Below are positions 5,664-6,205 of a stretch of DNA of 6,205 nucleotides, one piece after another. The DNA is taken from positions 1 through 6,205 of the forward strand of contig JABFSD010001059.1 of NCBI GenBank assembly GCA_013140935.1. Direction: 5' to 3'. Both the position numbers and the translations under genes were made by a program. The DNA is from Acidobacteriota bacterium (lineage in GTDB: Bacteria; Acidobacteriota; Blastocatellia; RBC074). The first letter of the stretch is position 1. The number at the start of each line of letters is the position of its first letter. Below the pieces are notes generated by a model. That model saw nothing but the letters and a program-made list of their open reading frames with translations, did no database searches and had not been told where the DNA came from.

Positions 5664-6205
5664 TTATTTATCGAGCGAGAGCAGGAAGACATCGCTCTGA
5701 TGATCGGTCGCGGTGAAAAACAGGCGGCGGTTGTCGCGCGTCAGGCCGAGCGTAGAGATGACTTGAGTTGGATGAGTCATCAACGGTTTGGTGGTTTGGG
5801 TTTGAGTGTCTACGAGCCAGACGCGCTGCTCGGCGATTTCCCCTTTGCCCAAATGGATAAAGACGAGGTGGCGGTTGTCGGCGAGCCATTCCGGGTTGGA
5901 GCCGAATTGGGTGATTTGTTCGTAGCGGTTGGTCTCGAACGAATAGAGCCATAGTCCGGCATTAGTGCGCACTTCGTGGCCTTGCAAACCCGCCGTCGTG
6001 CCGACCAGCCGTTTGCCGTCGGGCGACCAGTGATAGCCGTTGAACCAATCGCCCGTTGCGTTGACCGGCGGCAAAGTGACAGGCGTTTGCTGTGACCACG
6101 GTTTATCCACTTCGATCATTTGCGTACCGCGTAAGGGCGGGCGCGCGGCGTCGGCGCTGCTCGTCAGGCTCCAGGCAATGCGCCGTCCATCGGGCGACCA
6201 GAAAG
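5664..6205 (-). CDS. WD40-like (PD40/TolB-type) beta-propeller protein, C-terminal part, 5' end outside window
   Basis: The frame stays open through the right edge of the window (reading FWSPDGRRIAWS upstream of the ATG at 6119), so that ATG is internal. About 179 residues are visible. Successive blades carry the PD40 signature: FWSPDGRRIAWS, HWSPDGKRLVGT, NPEWLADNRHLVFI, and a last degenerate blade TRDNRRLFFTATDHQSDVFLLSLD that closes the protein. Between them WLYSFETNRYEQIT and VWLVDTQTQTTKPLMT are typical blade strands. In Acidobacteriota such ends often belong to serine/threonine kinases or DPP-IV/TolB-like proteins with C-terminal propellers. Which applies here depends on the missing N-terminus. 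It is convergent with the small peptide gene and has no visible link to export. Confidence 0.88.
   Translation of the reverse strand, partial: FWSPDGRRIAWSLTSSADAARPPLRGTQMIEVDKPWSQQTPVTLPPVNATGDWFNGYHWSPDGKRLVGTTAGLQGHEVRTNAGLWLYSFETNRYEQITQFGSNPEWLADNRHLVFIHLGKGEIAEQRVWLVDTQTQTTKPLMTHPTQVISTLGLTRDNRRLFFTATDHQSDVFLLSLDK

Noticed and set aside
5700..5954. 84-codon plus-strand frame, reachable from the peptide gene by a frameshift at A8
   Set aside because: It is antisense to an intact PD40 propeller whose blade motifs are clear, so the open frame is most simply a shadow. The slippage idea is kept only as a low-interest finding.

Overview
The window shows a compact peptide-secretion locus between two unrelated housekeeping-type genes that are cut by the window edges. 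GC-rich coding, long intergenic palindromes and the mix of families (SSF symporter, PD40 propeller, C39 exporter with cyclic-nucleotide-binding domains, double-glycine peptide) suggest an Acidobacteriota genome, perhaps Blastocatellia. That placement is inference; no marker gene is present.

Layout: (1) 3-905, plus strand: C-terminal half of a sodium:solute symporter. (2) 906-1072: convergent gap filled by a large near-perfect hairpin built from 9-nt units, probably a bidirectional terminator. (3) 1073-4186, minus strand: 1037-aa peptidase-containing ABC exporter with two N-terminal cNMP-binding-like domains, a C39 peptidase domain, a membrane domain and an ATPase. (4) 4187-4291: gap holding a perfect 31-bp inverted repeat with REP/BIME architecture. 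(5) 4292-5233 (possibly 5260), minus strand: PpiC/parvulin-related protein resembling putative peptide-maturation proteins. (6) 5234-5442: divergent regulatory region with two inverted repeats and an A/T tract. (7) 5443-5604, plus strand: an unannotated 53-aa gene with a strong Shine-Dalgarno, an acidic leader and a Gly-Gly motif. It is the probable substrate of the exporter. (8) 5605-5663: short gap with a candidate bidirectional terminator. (9) 5664-6205, minus strand: C-terminal part of a WD40-like (PD40) beta-propeller protein, open at the window end.

Proposed logic: the 53-aa peptide is made from its own promoter. The divergently transcribed parvulin-like protein would hold or mature it. 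The C39 domain would cut after Gly-Gly and the ABC motor would export the short Lys/Phe-rich core. The two cNMP-binding domains could couple export to a nucleotide second messenger. No radical SAM, lanthionine or cyclodehydratase gene and no HlyD-type adaptor is visible. The core also resembles one strand of the Hcp (T6SS tube) family, so the small gene may instead be a truncated relative of a longer Gly-Gly-leader Hcp-like protein.
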